From Bacillota bacterium (GTDB lineage: Bacteria; Bacillota; Clostridia; Clostridiales; Clostridiaceae), in the NCBI GenBank assembly GCA_021781745.1, contig JAJXWH010000041.1, positions 1 to 46,647 on the forward strand: DNA of 46,647 nucleotides, read 5' to 3'. The first letter of the stretch is position 1, and every line of letters begins with the position of its first letter. The notes under the pieces were generated by a model, which had not been told where the DNA came from, ran no database searches, and saw only the letters and a list, made by a program, of their open reading frames with translations. Both the position numbers and the translations under genes were made by a program. Shown here piece by piece: positions 45,114-46,647 of this stretch.

Positions 45114-46148
45114 TTATTTTTTGACTGTAAGCGTATTTATAAGAAGAAATTCCATTTCCATAGTTTTATCTATTCCTGTAGATTTTAACTTTGTCTCCGT
45201 TTTTACACAAAGTTTAACCAGTTCTCCTAATTGTTTTTCTGTAAATCTATGAGTTTGACTTATTAATTTTTCGCACACAAATTGAGGCAGTCTGTATTCC
45301 GAGATAAAATCTTCTACTTTTTTTCCTATAGCTAATTTACATTTAATTTCATATAATCTTAAAAAATGTTTCTGAATTGCACTGATTATAAGCATATGCT
45401 GATCTGATTTATATAAAATTTCCTTCATTATATCAATAGCTTTATCAATTTTCTTAATTGCAATTAATTCTACCAAATCAAAAATATCATCTTCATTTGA
45501 ATTTAAAATCAACAAATCAATATCATCTTTTTTTATTTCCCTGCCATGGCAATATGATACTAGTTTATCAGCTTCTCTTTTTATAATATCAAAATTATTA
45601 GGAACTTTTTCACAAAAGTATGTTAACTCAACTCTGCCAATTTGTTTCCCCTTCTCCTTAAATATATCAGAAACCTTTTTTTGGTATTTGTCCTTTTTGA
45701 GCTTATCACAATACACTATTGGTAAAGTTTTTCCTAATGTATTCAATTTCTTGTTCTTATTGGGCCTATCCCGTTTGTCATTAAACAAATAATACATTAT
45801 TAATATCGTGTATGCTGACAAGTTCAAAACATAATCCTTAATATCATTATATATTCTGGTTCCTGTTGAATCGCTTTTCTCTTGCAGAAAGTTCGCTCTG
45901 TAGACAATTACCACTTTCTTTTCTCCCATAAAAGGCATTGTCTCACACGCATTCATAATATCATCAAAACTAGTATTCATTCCATCTATTCTAATCAAAT
46001 TAAGTTCTTTAAATTCTTCTTGTATTTCCCTTTTTACAATTAAATTTATTCCATCCTTAATAAGTTCCTCGTCCAAACCGCAAAATATATATCCTTTTTG
46101 CACTTTACCTTTTTCAATTTCTTGTTCATAAACTTCGTAATTAATCAA
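45114..46148 (-). CDS. holA: DNA polymerase III subunit delta
   Basis: 344 residues; the delta subunit opens the sliding clamp in the clamp loader. N-terminal domain begins with YIFCGLDEELIKDGINLIV (the degenerate AAA+ fold), MPFMGEKKVVIVYRANFL is the family motif, and the C-terminal helical domain has AISAIQKHFLRLYEIK-like ISAIQKHFLRLYEIK and DKTMEMEFLLINTL. Start TTG 46148, with GAGAGG 9 bases upstream. The terminator at 45072-45099 serves its 3' side. Confidence 0.9.
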   Translation of the reverse strand: MINYEVYEQEIEKGKVQKGYIFCGLDEELIKDGINLIVKREIQEEFKELNLIRIDGMNTSFDDIMNACETMPFMGEKKVVIVYRANFLQEKSDSTGTRIYNDIKDYVLNLSAYTILIMYYLFNDKRDRPNKNKKLNTLGKTLPIVYCDKLKKDKYQKKVSDIFKEKGKQIGRVELTYFCEKVPNNFDIIKREADKLVSYCHGREIKKDDIDLLILNSNEDDIFDLVELIAIKKIDKAIDIMKEILYKSDQHMLIISAIQKHFLRLYEIKCKLAIGKKVEDFISEYRLPQFVCEKLISQTHRFTEKQLGELVKLCVKTETKLKSTGIDKTMEMEFLLINTLTVKK

Positions 46149-46210
46149 TTTAATTTTCCTCTCGTATACTGAATTACTGTTTATAAGAATTAAGTATTCC
46201 CCTTAATAAT

Positions 46211-46507
46211 TTATATTACATTTCCATTTATTATAAATATCTTATTATTAACTCTATTCTCAAGGTTTATTATATCATACCCAGTGGATACATTTTTAGA
46301 ACTTGTTACTTTCAATAAATATTTTTCTTTTGGAGTTTCTAAAATGTAATTCTTATCTTCTAATCTAATATTATACATTCCGTCTATATCTATAAGGTTG
46401 CCTTTTCTATAGTATTTTGTTGCGGCTGTTGCTTTTGATAGTCTTACTATATCAATTTGATTTTTATTCGCAATTAATACCCTTTGCCCTTTATAGCTAA
46501 CTAATAT
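46211..46507 (-). CDS. Unrecognised 98-residue protein with apparent AUA start
   Basis: An open frame of 98 codons ends in TAA at 46211. It begins (I/M)LVSYKGQRVLIANKNQIDIV, continues RLSKATAATKYYRKGNLIDI and has a strand-rich, charged composition; no family is recognised. There is no ATG, GTG or TTG before residue 44, and a TGA lies in frame 9 codons upstream. AAGGAGG (46514-46520 region) is 5 bases before an ATA at 46507. Upstream is a 46-base imperfect palindrome (46522-46567). Steady codon use and SD support a real gene; AUA initiation or a mutated ATG are both possible. Confidence 0.55.
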   Translation of the reverse strand: MLVSYKGQRVLIANKNQIDIVRLSKATAATKYYRKGNLIDIDGMYNIRLEDKNYILETPKEKYLLKVTSSKNVSTGYDIINLENRVNNKIFIINGNVI

Positions 46508-46521
46508 AGCACCCTCCTTAT

Positions 46522-46567
46522 AATAGAGTTCTCACGGAAACTCTATAGAGTCTGTGATTACTCTATT
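46522..46567. promoter_or_regulatory. Long imperfect palindrome before the 98-residue gene
   Basis: Nested arms AATAGAGT (46522-46529)/ACTCTATT (46560-46567), TCAC/GTGA, and a perfect central ACTCTATAGAGT (46540-46551). It ends 2-7 bases before the SD and could be an operator or leader structure. Confidence 0.55.
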
Positions 46568-46647
46568 TTACTAATTTGATTTTTTCTTGATTCCCCCAAT
46601 TTTTTTGAATAAAATACTTGACAAATGTATAAAAATTTGCAGCCATC

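Noticed and set aside
1..46647. tRNA genes, rRNA, T-box or common riboswitches
   Set aside because: I looked for TpsiC-arm signatures, T-box and known aptamer cores and saw none; a covariance-model scan would be needed to exclude weak cases.

Overview
The window is low-GC chromosomal DNA from a spore-forming Clostridium sensu stricto; gene content and order resemble the C. beijerinckii/C. butyricum group (species is inference). The signs are the very AT-rich sequence, strong Shine-Dalgarno sites with many TTG/GTG starts, sporulation genes (spoIIP, gpr, yqfC, yqfD, a CotS-type kinase), and the Firmicute blocks hemW-hrcA-grpE-dnaK-dnaJ, yqeY-yqfC-yqfD-pgpH-ybeY-era-recO and dnaG-rpoD-trmK-nif3. 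Almost everything is on the minus strand, so transcription runs from high to low coordinates. I saw no tRNA, rRNA, CRISPR array or complete insertion sequence.

Region 1 (1-7011): a truncated tyrosine integrase faces the 3' end of rnpB (RNase P RNA, minus strand). Next come a small membrane protein, a Nif3-family protein, trmK, rpoD (sigma A), dnaG and a dGTPase-like HD hydrolase. Region 2 (7012-12040) is accessory: a CotS-type kinase on plus, a metallo-beta-lactamase-fold hydrolase, a cysteine-less isochorismatase-family protein, an MFS efflux pump and a divergent TetR regulator with a nested palindromic operator. Region 3 (12116-28000) is housekeeping: ppdK with its CcpN-like regulator, a UBA/DUF4342 protein, recO, era, a fused DgkA-PAP2 protein, ybeY, pgpH, yqfD, yqfC, yqeY, rpsU, a HIT protein, mtaB, rsmE and prmA. 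Relative to the B. subtilis layout phoH and cdd are missing from this block.

Region 4 (28100-32570) interrupts the usual dnaJ-prmA linkage. It holds a variable-looking octamer repeat, trmB, a plus-strand GntR-ABC operon with a palindromic operator, and a siroheme sulfite/nitrite reductase. Region 5 (32567-46507) holds dnaJ, dnaK, grpE and hrcA behind a consensus CIRCE operator, then hemW, a TerB-like protein, lepA, a small exported protein, spoIIP, gpr, rpsT (plus), holA, and an unrecognised 98-residue gene with no canonical start codon.

The least expected signals are non-coding: a family of AT-rich inverted-repeat intergenic elements (four clear copies plus related heptamer arrays), a hairpin lying exactly between a strong SD and the lepA start, a promoter-plus-hairpin leader before era, and two genes whose best-placed start codon is AUA. 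None of these proves a new system; I found no wholly novel multi-gene system.
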